Part shown: positions 1-8,229 of the stretch, in pieces
Position numbering within the stretch: the first letter of the stretch is position 1
How the letters are laid out: every line of letters begins with the position of its first letter
Source of the DNA: Pediococcus pentosaceus
GTDB lineage: Bacteria > Bacillota > Bacilli > Lactobacillales > Lactobacillaceae
NCBI RefSeq assembly: GCF_001437285.1
Contig: NZ_JQBF01000002.1
Span: 1 to 64,000 of the forward strand
Length of the DNA stretch: 64,000 bases
Direction of reading: 5' to 3'
Position numbers and translations under genes: made by a program
Notes under the pieces: model-generated
Seen by the model: the letters and a program-made list of their open reading frames with translations, nothing else
Told to the model about the DNA's origin: nothing
Databases searched by the model: none

Positions 1-31
1 CGCCCCCTGCGAGGGTAGGACGTTGCCATGC
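1..31 (+). rRNA. rrf: 5S rRNA, 3' end only
   Basis: The first 31 bases match the conserved 3' end of Firmicutes 5S rRNA (CTGCGAG, then GGTAGGACGTTGCC). The rest of the gene, and presumably a 16S-23S-5S operon, lies upstream of the window. It shows that the tRNA array that follows is rRNA-linked. The exact 3' end is inferred. Confidence 0.88.
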
Positions 32-36
32 TAAAT

Positions 37-109
37 GGGGGATTAGCTCAGTTGGGAGAGCATCTGCCTTACAAGCAGGAGGTCACAGGTTCGAGCCCTG
101 TATCCCCCA
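37..109 (+). tRNA. tRNA-Val (anticodon TAC)
   Basis: Complete cloverleaf: acceptor GGGGGAT pairs with ATCCCCC, T-arm GGTTCGA, anticodon TAC at 70-72. The 3' CCA is not encoded. First tRNA after the 5S rRNA. Confidence 0.97.
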
Positions 110-118
110 TTATATTTT

Positions 119-191
119 GAGCCGTTAGCTCAGTTGGTAGAGCATCTGACTTTTAATCAGAGGGTCGACAGTTCGAGCCTGTCACGGCTCA
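119..191 (+). tRNA. tRNA-Lys (TTT)
   Basis: Acceptor GAGCCGT pairs with ACGGCTC; anticodon TTT at 152-154; discriminator A. No encoded CCA. Confidence 0.97.
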
Positions 192-250
192 TAGCACAAA
201 TTAGTGCTATGTTTCATAAAAGTAAATATATGGCATTAATAAGTGATAAT

Positions 251-323
251 GCCGACTTAGCTCAGTTGGCAGAGCATCTGTCTTGTAAACAGGGGGTCGG
301 AGGTTCGAATCCTCTAGTCGGCA
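251..323 (+). tRNA. tRNA-Thr (TGT)
   Basis: Acceptor GCCGACT pairs with AGTCGGC; anticodon loop CTTGTAA gives TGT. No encoded CCA. The 59 bases before it are spacer. Confidence 0.97.
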
Positions 324-333
324 TATCAATTTT

Positions 334-405
334 GCGGAAGTAGTTCAGTGGTAGAACATCACCTTGCCATGGTGGGGGTCGCGGGTTCGAATCCCGTCTT
401 CCGCT
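334..405 (+). tRNA. tRNA-Gly (GCC)
   Basis: Acceptor GCGGAAG pairs with CTTCCGC; anticodon loop TTGCCAT gives GCC; discriminator T, usual for bacterial tRNA-Gly. No encoded CCA. Confidence 0.97.
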
Positions 406-437
406 TAGTAGTAATCCCTTACTACTATAGCAAAGAT

Positions 438-523
438 GCCGGGGTGGCGGAATTGGCAGACGCACAGGACTTAAAATCCTGCGGTTAGTGATAACCGTAC
501 CGGTTCGATCCCGGTCCTCGGCA
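438..523 (+). tRNA. tRNA-Leu (TAA)
   Basis: 86-nt class II tRNA with a long variable arm. Acceptor GCCGGGG pairs with CCTCGGC with one G-U pair; anticodon TAA. No encoded CCA. Confidence 0.97.
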
Positions 524-531
524 CTTATTAT

Positions 532-605
532 GCACCCATAGCGCAACTGGATAGAGTGTCTGACTACGAATCAGAAGGTTGTAGGTTCGACTCCTACTGG
601 GTGCA
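532..605 (+). tRNA. tRNA-Arg (ACG)
   Basis: Acceptor GCACCCA pairs with TGGGTGC; anticodon ACG, whose A34 is presumably deaminated to inosine by TadA. No encoded CCA. Confidence 0.97.
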
Positions 606-614
606 TTGTTTTAA

Positions 615-688
615 CGGGAAGTAGCTCAGCTTGGTAGAGCACCTGGTTTGGGACCAGGGGGTCGCAGGTTCGAATCCTGTCTTCCCGA
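615..688 (+). tRNA. tRNA-Pro (TGG)
   Basis: Acceptor CGGGAAG pairs with CTTCCCG; anticodon loop TTTGGGA gives TGG; discriminator A. No encoded CCA. Confidence 0.97.
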
Positions 689-727
689 TTAAATGTTTAA
701 ATACATTTATTGTTTCAATATATAGAT

Positions 728-801
728 CGCGGTGTAGCTCAGCTGGCTAGAGCGTCCGGTTCATACCCGGGAGGTCGGGGGTTCGATCCCCTCCGCCGCG
801 A
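728..801 (+). tRNA. elongator tRNA-Met (CAT)
   Basis: Anticodon CAT. The acceptor is fully paired from position 1 (C1-G72), so it is not the initiator, and the body closely resembles Bacillus elongator tRNA-Met. One of three CAT tRNA types in the array. No encoded CCA. Confidence 0.88.
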
Positions 802-821
802 TAGGGTTAATATACGAACTT

Positions 822-895
822 GGACCTTTAGCTCAGTTGGTTAGAGCAAACGGCTCATAACCGTTCGGTCGTAGGTTCGAGTCCTACAAGGTCCA
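822..895 (+). tRNA. tRNA-Ile2 (CAT, lysidine type), probable
   Basis: Anticodon CAT with a GGACCTT/AAGGTCC acceptor and an ACGG anticodon stem, as in Firmicutes minor tRNA-Ile in which TilS converts C34 to lysidine. With the Met elongator at 728 and the initiator at 1041, this completes the usual CAT trio. The identity is inferred from similarity; a second elongator Met is the alternative. Confidence 0.8.
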
Positions 896-941
896 TCTAG
901 CTTTTGTTAGTATAGGGCAGTAAAACGTATATTTTTATTAT

Positions 942-1031
942 GGAGGATTACCCAAGTCTGGCTGAAGGGAACGGTCTTGAAAACCGTCAGGTGGGTCAAA
1001 CCACGCGAGAGTTCGAATCTCTCATCCTCCT
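942..1031 (+). tRNA. tRNA-Ser (TGA)
   Basis: 90-nt class II tRNA with a long variable arm. Acceptor GGAGGAT pairs with ATCCTCC; anticodon TGA. The base at the discriminator position is T, whereas the other tRNA-Ser in the array (1462) has the usual G. No encoded CCA. Confidence 0.95.
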
Positions 1032-1040
1032 TTCAATTAT

Positions 1041-1114
<74 letters not shown>

Positions 1115-1118
1115 TTAT

Positions 1119-1192
1119 GGTCCTATGGTCTAGCTGGTTAGGACGCCTGCCTGTCACGCAGGAGATCACGAGTTCGAGTCTCGTTAGGACCG
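1119..1192 (+). tRNA. tRNA-Asp (GTC), copy 1
   Basis: Acceptor GGTCCTA pairs with TAGGACC, discriminator G (an AspRS identity base), anticodon GTC. Only 4 bases after tRNA-fMet. Confidence 0.97.
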
Positions 1193-1197
1193 TAAAT

Positions 1198-1270
1198 GGC
1201 TCGGTAGCTCAGTCGGTAGAGCAATGGATTGAAGCTCCATGTGTCGGCAGTTCGATTCTGTCCCGCGCCA
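1198..1270 (+). tRNA. tRNA-Phe (GAA), copy 1
   Basis: Anticodon GAA. Acceptor 5' strand GGCTCGG and 3' strand CCGCGCC leave a T4-C69 mismatch; the other six pairs are good. Copy 2 carries the same mismatch. Confidence 0.93.
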
Positions 1271-1294
1271 TTCACAATTTAATACCTTTATTAT

Positions 1295-1365
1295 GCGGGT
1301 GTAGTTTAGTGGTAAAACCACAGCCTTCCAAGCTGTTGTCGCGAGTTCGATTCTCGTCACCCGCT
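1295..1365 (+). tRNA. tRNA-Gly (TCC), copy 1
   Basis: 71-nt tRNA. Acceptor GCGGGTG pairs with CACCCGC; anticodon loop CTTCCAA gives TCC; discriminator T. Confidence 0.97.
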
Positions 1366-1383
1366 TTTGTTATATTTTTATAT

Positions 1384-1458
<75 letters not shown>

Positions 1459-1461
1459 TTT

Positions 1462-1549
1462 GGAGAAGTACTCAAGTGGCTGAAGAGGCGCCCCTGCTAA
1501 GGGTGTAGGTCGCGCAAGCGGCGCGAGGGTTCGAATCCCTCCTTCTCCG
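1462..1549 (+). tRNA. tRNA-Ser (GCT), copy 1
   Basis: 88-nt class II tRNA with a long variable arm. Acceptor GGAGAAG pairs with CTTCTCC; discriminator G; anticodon GCT. Three bases after tRNA-Ile. Confidence 0.97.
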
Positions 1550-1572
1550 TAGCTTGTATATTTTATATTTAT

Positions 1573-1644
1573 GACCCGTTGGTCAAGTGGTTAAGACACT
1601 GCCCTTTCACGGCAGTAACATGGGTTCGAATCCCGTACGGGTCA
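1573..1644 (+). tRNA. tRNA-Glu (TTC), copy 1
   Basis: Acceptor GACCCGT pairs with ACGGGTC; anticodon loop CTTTCAC gives TTC; discriminator A. Last tRNA of the first tandem block. Confidence 0.97.
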
Positions 1645-1677
1645 TCAACATTTGATTATTAATTAACTTTATATTAT

Positions 1678-1751
<74 letters not shown>

Positions 1752-1755
1752 TTAT

Positions 1756-1829
1756 GGTCCTATGGTCTAGCTGGTTAGGACGCCTGCCTGTCACGCAGGA
1801 GATCACGAGTTCGAGTCTCGTTAGGACCG
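1756..1829 (+). tRNA. tRNA-Asp (GTC), copy 2
   Basis: Apparently identical to the gene at 1119, offset by 637 bp. Confidence 0.97.
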
Positions 1830-1834
1830 TAAAT

Positions 1835-1907
1835 GGCTCGGTAGCTCAGTCGGTAGAGCAATGGATTGAAGCTCCATGTGTCGGCAGTTCGATTCTGTCC
1901 CGCGCCA
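1835..1907 (+). tRNA. tRNA-Phe (GAA), copy 2
   Basis: Apparently identical to the gene at 1198, including the T4-C69 acceptor mismatch. Confidence 0.93.
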
Positions 1908-1931
1908 TTCACAATTTAATACCTTTATTAT

Positions 1932-2002
1932 GCGGGTGTAGTTTAGTGGTAAAACCACAGCCTTCCAAGCTGTTGTCGCGAGTTCGATTCTCGTCACCCG
2001 CT
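1932..2002 (+). tRNA. tRNA-Gly (TCC), copy 2
   Basis: Apparently identical to the gene at 1295, offset by 637 bp. Confidence 0.97.
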
Positions 2003-2020
2003 TTTGTTATATTTTTATAT

Positions 2021-2095
<75 letters not shown>

Positions 2096-2098
2096 TTT

Positions 2099-2186
2099 GG
2101 AGAAGTACTCAAGTGGCTGAAGAGGCGCCCCTGCTAAGGGTGTAGGTCGCGCAAGCGGCGCGAGGGTTCGAATCCCTCCTTCTCCG
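2099..2186 (+). tRNA. tRNA-Ser (GCT), copy 2
   Basis: Apparently identical to the gene at 1462, offset by 637 bp. Confidence 0.97.
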
Positions 2187-2209
2187 TAGCTTGTATATTT
2201 TATATTTAT

Positions 2210-2281
2210 GACCCGTTGGTCAAGTGGTTAAGACACTGCCCTTTCACGGCAGTAACATGGGTTCGAATCCCGTACGGGTCA
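2210..2281 (+). tRNA. tRNA-Glu (TTC), copy 2
   Basis: Apparently identical to the gene at 1573, offset by 637 bp. Confidence 0.97.
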
Positions 2282-2314
2282 TCAACATTTGATTATTAAT
2301 TAACTTTATATTAT

Positions 2315-2388
<74 letters not shown>

Positions 2389-2392
2389 TTAT

Positions 2393-2466
2393 GGTCCTAT
2401 GGTCTAGCTGGTTAGGACGCCTGCCTGTCACGCAGGAGATCACGAGTTCGAGTCTCGTTAGGACCG
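2393..2466 (+). tRNA. tRNA-Asp (GTC), copy 3
   Basis: Third copy and last tRNA of the array. The sequence diverges from the other copies one base after it. Confidence 0.97.
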
Positions 2467-2491
2467 TTCGCACAAGTAGAAAAAAACAATT

Positions 2492-2524
2492 AAAACATCT
2501 TATTTTAGAATAAGGTGTTTTTTT
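2492..2524 (+). terminator. terminator of the rRNA-tRNA array
   Basis: Hairpin ACATCTTA / TAAGGTGT flanked by A and T runs and followed by seven T residues, 26 bp after the last tRNA. Confidence 0.85.
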
Positions 2525-2661
2525 GTATATAAAAATAATTAAGCTCCTAAAGTAAGTTTGAGCTTCACTTAGAGAACTTTTAATTAATTTCAGTTTAATA
2601 TCCCGATAAATTAAGTAAAGTTAAATAAGTACCATTTATTTAACAAATAATAACGTTTTAG

Positions 2662-2690
2662 TTTACAAATGTATTGAATAGAACTACAAT
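2662..2690 (+). promoter_or_regulatory. sigma-A promoter of pyruvate oxidase
   Basis: TTTACA (2662-2667), 17-bp spacer, TACAAT (2685-2690); one mismatch to consensus in each hexamer. It lies 47 bp before the start codon. No clear cre site is seen next to it. Confidence 0.75.
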
Positions 2691-2737
2691 CAACCTTGTA
2701 GAAAACTTACTAAAAAGAAGTGGAATGAGGGGATTAT

Positions 2738-4471
2738 ATGACTGAAAAAATTAATGCATCTGATGCAATGATTAAAGTTTTGGAATCATGGGGAGTTCAT
2801 AACGTTTATGGTCTACCAGGGGGATCTTTTGATTCGACAATGAATGCTTTGTACAATCGGAAAAGCACCATTAATTATGTTCAAGTTCGACATGAAGAAG
2901 TTGGGGCTCTGGCAGCGGTCGGAGAAGCTAAGGTAACTGGTAAACTTGGAGTTACATTTGGATCAGCTGGACCTGGTGCAGTTCATTTACTTAATGGTTT
3001 ATATGATGCTAAGCATGATCATATGCCTGTATTAGCTTTGGTCGGACAAGTTCCTACAACATTAATGAACACGGACTATTTCCAAGAATTAAATGAAAAT
3101 CCAATTTTCACCGATGTTGCAGTTTATAATCGAACCGTAATGACTGCTGAACAAATGCCACACGTCGTCGACGAAGCTATTCGCCAAGCTTACAAATATA
3201 GTGGGGTAGCGGTAGTTACAATTCCTAAGGATTTAGGTTGGCAACCCATTGAAGATAACTATGTCTCATCAGCTAATCTTTATCAAGCACCAATCTTACC
3301 TGAACCAGATGTAAAGCAGGTTGACGAAGCGCTTGAAATTTTGAGTAATGCCAAGCATCCAGTGATGTACATCGGGCAAGGTACAAGAGGAGCTGGATCA
3401 GATATTATTGCATTGTCTGAAAAACTGCATATTCCGATTGTTACATCAGCCTTGGCTAAGGGAATTGTCCCCGACAGTTATAAGGCTAACATGGGATCGG
3501 CTGGTCGAGTAGCAACTAAACCAGGGGTAGAAGTTTTACAAGCGGCAGATGCTGTAATGTTCGTGGGCTCTGATTTTCCATTCCAGCCTTACTTTGTTGC
3601 CCCAGATGCTAAATATATCCAAGTAGATATTGATGCAAGTAAATTTGGTAGAAGACATGTTGTAGATTTGGCTATTTTAGCTGACTCCCATAAATTCCTC
3701 AAGGTGATGCTAGAAAAAGCTGAAACTACTGCTGAAAGCAAATGGTATAAGGCAGCATTAGAAAACAAAAAGAATTGGGAAGAATGGAAGAATTCGTTTG
3801 TGGGCCAGCAAGATACACCTTTAAATGTTGAAAATGTTTTTGCGAAGATTAATGCTTTAGCAACCGATGATGCTATTTTCCAAGTTGATGTTGGTAATGT
3901 AACGATCGATGGCATGCGTTTCCTTAAAGCTGATCAAGCTCAACGATTTACGACCTCAGGTTGGTATGCCACAATGGGTTATGCCTTACCAGCAGCCATT
4001 GGAGCACAAGCTGAATATCCAGATCGCCAAGTTTGGTCAATTTCAGGCGATGGTGGATATGCCATGGTAATGCAAGATGTCCTAACTCAAGTTAAGTATC
4101 ATATGCCTATCATCAATGTTATATTAACAAATGAAAGCTTAGGCTTTATCGAAGCTGAACAAGATGATAGCAAGCAACCACATTCTGGTGTAGATTTGAT
4201 TGATGCAGATTACGGTACTTCAGCCCAAGCACTGGGGGCAGAAGGATTTGAAGTTCGGACCTACGACGAACTGGAACAAGCCTTTGAAAAAGCGAAAGAT
4301 CGTAAAGGCCCCGTGGTAATTGATATTAAGATTACAAACTTAAGACCACTTCCTGTTGAACAGCTACTTTTGGATAAAGAAACTCAAGATCCTGAAGCAG
4401 TCGAACAATTTGTTAAGAAGTATCATGCTGAATCATTGATTCCTTTCAGAAAATTATTAGAAGAAGCATAA
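2738..4471 (+). CDS. pox: pyruvate oxidase (phosphate-dependent, TPP/FAD)
   Basis: A 577-residue thiamine-diphosphate enzyme of the acetolactate synthase/pyruvate oxidase family, most like lactobacillar Pox, which converts pyruvate, phosphate and O2 to acetyl phosphate, CO2 and H2O2 in the cytosol. Visible features: N-terminal Pyr domain with YGLPGGS (24-30) and the RHEE motif (51-54) containing the catalytic Glu; a central FAD-type domain; a C-terminal PP domain with GDGG at 437-440 and a downstream Asn in the TPP/Mg motif. The length is slightly below the roughly 600 residues usual for Pox. The start follows a GAGGGG ribosome-binding site. It is a single-gene unit with its own promoter and terminator. 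Acetolactate synthase is the main alternative, but the sequence fits Pox better. Confidence 0.9.
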   Translation: MTEKINASDAMIKVLESWGVHNVYGLPGGSFDSTMNALYNRKSTINYVQVRHEEVGALAAVGEAKVTGKLGVTFGSAGPGAVHLLNGLYDAKHDHMPVLALVGQVPTTLMNTDYFQELNENPIFTDVAVYNRTVMTAEQMPHVVDEAIRQAYKYSGVAVVTIPKDLGWQPIEDNYVSSANLYQAPILPEPDVKQVDEALEILSNAKHPVMYIGQGTRGAGSDIIALSEKLHIPIVTSALAKGIVPDSYKANMGSAGRVATKPGVEVLQAADAVMFVGSDFPFQPYFVAPDAKYIQVDIDASKFGRRHVVDLAILADSHKFLKVMLEKAETTAESKWYKAALENKKNWEEWKNSFVGQQDTPLNVENVFAKINALATDDAIFQVDVGNVTIDGMRFLKADQAQRFTTSGWYATMGYALPAAIGAQAEYPDRQVWSISGDGGYAMVMQDVLTQVKYHMPIINVILTNESLGFIEAEQDDSKQPHSGVDLIDADYGTSAQALGAEGFEVRTYDELEQAFEKAKDRKGPVVIDIKITNLRPLPVEQLLLDKETQDPEAVEQFVKKYHAESLIPFRKLLEEA

Positions 4472-4482
4472 TTTAAATGCTA

Positions 4483-4527
4483 AAAAACGGGCGAAAAAGT
4501 CAAAGATTGATTTTTCGTCCGTTTTTA
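4483..4527. terminator. bidirectional terminator between pox and the convergent membrane gene
   Basis: Stem AAAAACGGGCGAAAAA pairs with TTTTTCGTCCGTTTTT around a 12-base loop. The A and T runs on both sides suit both convergent genes. Confidence 0.88.
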
Positions 4528-4540
4528 TTTGTTTAAGAAA

Positions 4541-5272
4541 TTAATTGATGGTTATAAAAAATGAAGCCAAACCAATTAGAGCAATTAGGACTAGCAAAGT
4601 GAAGTTCCGAGGTAGGTGTAATTTAGGAACAAACCAACTAAAAACTGCTAAAATGGGATAAATTAAAGCTGTCCAACTCTTTAAAAGAATAAAAGCAAAA
4701 ATCGTAATGATTAAAGTTAATGCTAAGGCAAATATTGCAAACTTAAAACTAGTTTTAATAAAAATAGCAAAGAGAATTACGATGATCATCAAGGATAACA
4801 ATAAGCCCATTTTCAAGAGAATCGAAGTTACAAACCCATTTCGAATGTAGAAAAAGGCAAGTGGGGCTAACGTTCCGACACTAAGCGAAAAAGTAAGTAA
4901 TCCTACACCATTTTTTTGTTCAAATGGTAGGAAAGTAGTCAGAAATGGCACAAAACTAAGTAACCCTAAAAGTGCAACGTAAGTGTTTTCGCTGAACAGT
5001 AGAATTATAAAGGTCAAAATTGGAATAATCGCCAAGGGCGCCATTAAACGTAAATTAGTTTTGTTAGTTAGACGATCGATAGTAAGAAAATTTACCATGA
5101 AAGTTGCTAGGAAAAATAATATTTGAATAGAAAGATGCTTACTGAAGATTTCTGAGCTAAAATGGCTACTAAGATACCAAGGTACCACCGAGAGTAACAA
5201 AGCATTAATGGCGGGAAGATAACTCTTTTTTTCAATAGGATAATTAAATTTTGGTAGATTGATTTTATTCAT
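4541..5272 (-). CDS. multi-pass membrane protein of unknown function
   Basis: 243 residues, start MNKINLPKF. This ATG at 5272 has a good AAGGAG site 6-10 bases upstream; an in-frame start at 5329 would add 19 residues but has no such site and reaches further towards the metK leader. After a short polar N-terminus the protein is almost wholly hydrophobic, with about eight predicted transmembrane segments and small basic loops (DRLTNKTN, FIKTSFK). I recognise no family and see no transporter motif. It is convergent with pox and divergent from metK. A small permease or integral membrane regulator is possible, but this is only a guess. Confidence 0.75.
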   Translation of the reverse strand: MNKINLPKFNYPIEKKSYLPAINALLLSVVPWYLSSHFSSEIFSKHLSIQILFFLATFMVNFLTIDRLTNKTNLRLMAPLAIIPILTFIILLFSENTYVALLGLLSFVPFLTTFLPFEQKNGVGLLTFSLSVGTLAPLAFFYIRNGFVTSILLKMGLLLSLMIIVILFAIFIKTSFKFAIFALALTLIITIFAFILLKSWTALIYPILAVFSWFVPKLHLPRNFTLLVLIALIGLASFFITIN

Positions 5273-5379
5273 ATAAAACTCCTTATGTTTCCTGACATTA
5301 ATCGTATACAAAAGCCGCAGGAACGTCAACCTAACTTTAAAAGAAAGAGTGGGTGTGATAGACTTAGTAAGTTACTAGT

Positions 5380-5440
5380 GTTCCCGATAGGATTAGTTAT
5401 CCAAAAGATCCTTGTAACCGAAATTAAATTTAGGGGGAAT
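5380..5440 (+). promoter_or_regulatory. SMK box (SAM-III) riboswitch in the metK leader
   Basis: The leader carries GTTCCCGATAGGAT, then CTTGTAACCG, then AGGGGGAAT just before the metK ATG, in the order and spacing of the SMK box of lactic acid bacteria. GTTCCC (5380-5385) can pair with GGGAAT (5435-5440), hiding the ribosome-binding site AGGGGG. GGAT (5390-5393) can pair with ATCC (5399-5402) or, in the alternative fold, with GATCC (5408-5412). In the known family SAM binding stabilises the sequestered form and stops translation of metK, giving feedback control. Confidence 0.9.
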
Positions 5441-5444
5441 TTAC

Positions 5445-6635
5445 ATGTCAGAAAGACATTTATTTACTTCAGAATCAGTATCTGAAGGACATCCAGACAA
5501 GATAGCCGATCAAATCAGTGACTCTATCTTAGATGAACTATTAAAGAACGATCCAGATGCACGAGTTGCTTGTGAAACAACCGTTACGACTGGATTAGTA
5601 GTCGTTGTGGGAGAAATCTCAACAACAGCTTACATCGATATCCAAAAGGTGGTTAGAAAGACCATTAAGGATATTGGCTATGTAGGTGGAGAATATGGAT
5701 TTGATGGCGAAAATTGTGCTGTAATTGTTGCTATTGATGAACAATCTCCAGATATTGCCCAAGGAGTTGATGATTCCTTGGAAACGCGTGAAGGCCATGA
5801 AGATCGACTAAACCAAATCGGTGCCGGAGATCAAGGTTTAATGTTCGGATACGCAACTAATGAAACAGAAGAATTAATGCCATTACCAATTATGTTAAGT
5901 CATCATTTGATGCAAAGAATTGCTAAACTACGTAAGGAACAAGTTATCAGCTATCTTCGTCCAGATGCTAAGGCTGAAGTGACGGTTGAATATGATGATA
6001 ATGATCATCCAGTTCGCGTAGATACGGTTGTTTTAAGTACTCAACATGATCCTGACGTAACTTTAGAACAAATTCGCCAAGATGTTATTGAACAAGTTAT
6101 CAAAGCTGTAATCCCAGCTACTCTTTTAGATGAAAACACTAATTTCTACATCAACCCTACAGGTCGCTTTGTTATTGGTGGACCACAAGGGGATGCCGGT
6201 TTGACAGGGCGTAAGATCATCGTAGATACCTACGGTGGGGCCGCTCGTCATGGTGGTGGAGCTTTCTCTGGAAAAGATGCGACTAAGGTGGACCGTTCAG
6301 CAAGTTATGCCGCTCGTTACATTGCCAAAAACATTGTAGCAGCTAAGTTAGCTGAAAGGGTTGAAGTTCAGATTGCTTATGCAATTGGGGTCGCAGAACC
6401 TGTTTCGGTCATGGTGGATACTTTTGGTACCGGTACGGTTTCGGAAGAAAAATTAACACAAGCCGTTCGTAAGATTTTTGATTTACGACCTGCTGGAATT
6501 ATTGAAATGTTAGATTTGAAACGTCCAATTTACAAGCAGACGGCTGCTTATGGTCATTTCGGACGGACTGACGTTGAACTACCATGGGAAAAGACGGATA
6601 AGGTTGAAGCTTTAAACGACTTTTTTAAAAACTAA
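5445..6635 (+). CDS. metK: S-adenosylmethionine synthetase
   Basis: 396 residues. Makes S-adenosylmethionine from methionine and ATP, the methyl donor for enzymes such as the YtqB and TrmB methyltransferases encoded in this window. Full family length, with [12 protein letters not shown] at 15-26 (ATP and Mg binding), the [11 protein letters not shown] hexapeptide region, and the late GGGAFSGKD loop. The start codon at 5445 is fixed by the riboswitch-embedded AGGGGG site. It forms a single-gene unit controlled at translation by the SMK box just upstream, so expression should fall when SAM is plentiful. Nothing in the sequence suggests truncation or transfer. Confidence 0.98.
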   Translation: MSERHLFTSESVSEGHPDKIADQISDSILDELLKNDPDARVACETTVTTGLVVVVGEISTTAYIDIQKVVRKTIKDIGYVGGEYGFDGENCAVIVAIDEQSPDIAQGVDDSLETREGHEDRLNQIGAGDQGLMFGYATNETEELMPLPIMLSHHLMQRIAKLRKEQVISYLRPDAKAEVTVEYDDNDHPVRVDTVVLSTQHDPDVTLEQIRQDVIEQVIKAVIPATLLDENTNFYINPTGRFVIGGPQGDAGLTGRKIIVDTYGGAARHGGGAFSGKDATKVDRSASYAARYIAKNIVAAKLAERVEVQIAYAIGVAEPVSVMVDTFGTGTVSEEKLTQAVRKIFDLRPAGIIEMLDLKRPIYKQTAAYGHFGRTDVELPWEKTDKVEALNDFFKN

Positions 6636-6646
6636 AAAATTTGATT

Positions 6647-6688
6647 AATGGCTGTGTTGATGTCTAAACGGATATTAACACGGCTATT
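6647..6688 (+). terminator. putative terminator after metK
   Basis: Long imperfect hairpin: AATGGCTGTGTTGAT pairs with ATTAACACGGCTATT using several G-U pairs. The following T tract is interrupted, so it may act as a weak or leaky terminator before the MFS gene. Confidence 0.6.
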
Positions 6689-6709
6689 ATATTGGTTGAG
6701 AGGTAATAA

Positions 6710-8176
6710 ATGGAGAAAAAACAAACAAATGTGGTCGTTGTAACAGTCGCTATTTTTGTTGCAACTTTTATGTCGGCGATTGAAGGAACAATTGTTTCAA
6801 CAGCGATGCCGACCATTGTAGGAGATTTACATGGCGTTAGTTTGATGAATTGGGTTATTTCAATTTTCCTACTAACTAATGCAATATTTACCCCAATTTA
6901 CGGGAAGTTGTCTGATATTTTCGGTCGTAAACGAGTGTTTATTTTTGGAATTATTATATTTTTGATTGGCTCGATGTTAAGTGGGATGGCCCACTCAATG
7001 GGTTTCTTGATTTTATGGCGCGCATTGCAAGGAATCGGGGCTGGATCGATTATGCCGGTTTCTAATACCATTATTGCTGATATTTATCCGATTGAAAAAC
7101 GGGCCAAGGTAATGGGACTAAATGGTTCAGCATGGGGAATTGCTTCTATTATTGCTCCGCTATTAGGAGGCTTTATTGTTGATAATCTAAGTTGGCATTG
7201 GATTTTCTTTATCAATTTACCGATTGGAATTATCACCATCTTTTTAATTCAGTTCTTCCTTAAAGAAGAGGTTAGTGTCCATAGCAAGAAAATTGACTAC
7301 CTAGGTAGTTTTTGGTTAATGGTAGCTTTACTGGGACTAATGTACGGTTTCCAATTGATGGGTGAAAGTTCATTCTCATGGATTACATTGGTGATTTCGT
7401 TTGTGATTTTCATCGTGGGAGCTGGCTTATTTATTCGTCAAGAAAAACGGGCGGAAGATCCCATTATTTTCCTAGATTTGTTTAACAACCGCACATTTGT
7501 AATTCAAAATGTGGCGACGATGTTGGTCTCTGGTTTGTTGATTGGTTTCGAAGTTTACTTACCAAGCTGGACACAAGGAATTTTAGGAGTGCCAGCTTCA
7601 TTAGCTGGATTTGCAGTAACTCCAAGTTCAATTTTATGGATTTTCGGTTCATTCTTAGCAGGACGGATGATTGTTAAATTAAAGGCCAATCAGATCTTGA
7701 CCATTAGTTTATCAATCCTAGCTGTTGGTAGCTTATTATTAGCTTTAGTACCGGCTTCAACACCGTTCTTGGCTTTCTTCTTTATTGCAGCTATTTTAGG
7801 AGTTGGTTTTGGAATTACAATTACTTCCACATTAGTAATTTCACAGCAATTAGTAACTAAAGATCGGATTGGGGTAGCAACTTCCTTTAATACTTTGGCT
7901 AAGACACTGGGCCAAACCATTATGATGTCCGTTTTCGGAATCATTATGAATGGGACGATGAATGCCGGAGTTAAGGCGAACCCTAAAATTAATATGGATA
8001 TGATGAACAAAGTTATCAATCCTCAAACGGCTAAAACTTTACCAGAAACTTTATTGCCAACGTTGAGAAATGTTTTATATCAAGCTTTGCATAATATCTA
8101 CATTGGTTGCTTTATTTTGATTGTGGTTGCTTTAATCATTAATGCGTTTGACCGTCGCTCAAAAGATAATATTTAA
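6710..8176 (+). CDS. DHA2-family MFS drug exporter, 14 TM
   Basis: 488 residues, major facilitator of the EmrB/QacA (DHA2) type: proton-driven export of drugs or other amphipathic compounds across the cytoplasmic membrane. Sequence support: about 14 hydrophobic helices, the motif-A signature GKLSDIFGRKRV between helices 2 and 3, the antiporter-type motif C region (GSAWGIASIIAPLLGG) in helix 5, and a conserved acidic residue in helix 1 (MSAIEGTIVSTAMP). GAGAGGT precedes the start. It lies 74 bp after metK, separated by a weak hairpin, and no dedicated regulator adjoins it. Substrate cannot be told from the sequence. Confidence 0.9.
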   Translation: MEKKQTNVVVVTVAIFVATFMSAIEGTIVSTAMPTIVGDLHGVSLMNWVISIFLLTNAIFTPIYGKLSDIFGRKRVFIFGIIIFLIGSMLSGMAHSMGFLILWRALQGIGAGSIMPVSNTIIADIYPIEKRAKVMGLNGSAWGIASIIAPLLGGFIVDNLSWHWIFFINLPIGIITIFLIQFFLKEEVSVHSKKIDYLGSFWLMVALLGLMYGFQLMGESSFSWITLVISFVIFIVGAGLFIRQEKRAEDPIIFLDLFNNRTFVIQNVATMLVSGLLIGFEVYLPSWTQGILGVPASLAGFAVTPSSILWIFGSFLAGRMIVKLKANQILTISLSILAVGSLLLALVPASTPFLAFFFIAAILGVGFGITITSTLVISQQLVTKDRIGVATSFNTLAKTLGQTIMMSVFGIIMNGTMNAGVKANPKINMDMMNKVINPQTAKTLPETLLPTLRNVLYQALHNIYIGCFILIVVALIINAFDRRSKDNI

Positions 8177-8180
8177 AAAA

Positions 8181-8229
8181 ATGGATTTAGAACCTAGCTG
8201 AGAGGCTAGCCTTCTAAATCCATTATTTT
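8181..8229. terminator. bidirectional terminator between MFS gene and ytqB
   Basis: ATGGATTTAGAA (8181-8192) pairs with TTCTAAATCCAT (8212-8223), with an inner CTAGC/GCTAG hairpin, followed by a T-rich run. The last codons of the minus-strand ytqB gene begin at the foot of the stem. Confidence 0.8.

Noticed and set aside
5285-5485. Plus-strand frame of 66 codons across the metK leader
   Set aside because: It crosses the SMK riboswitch and the metK start in another frame and has no ribosome-binding site.
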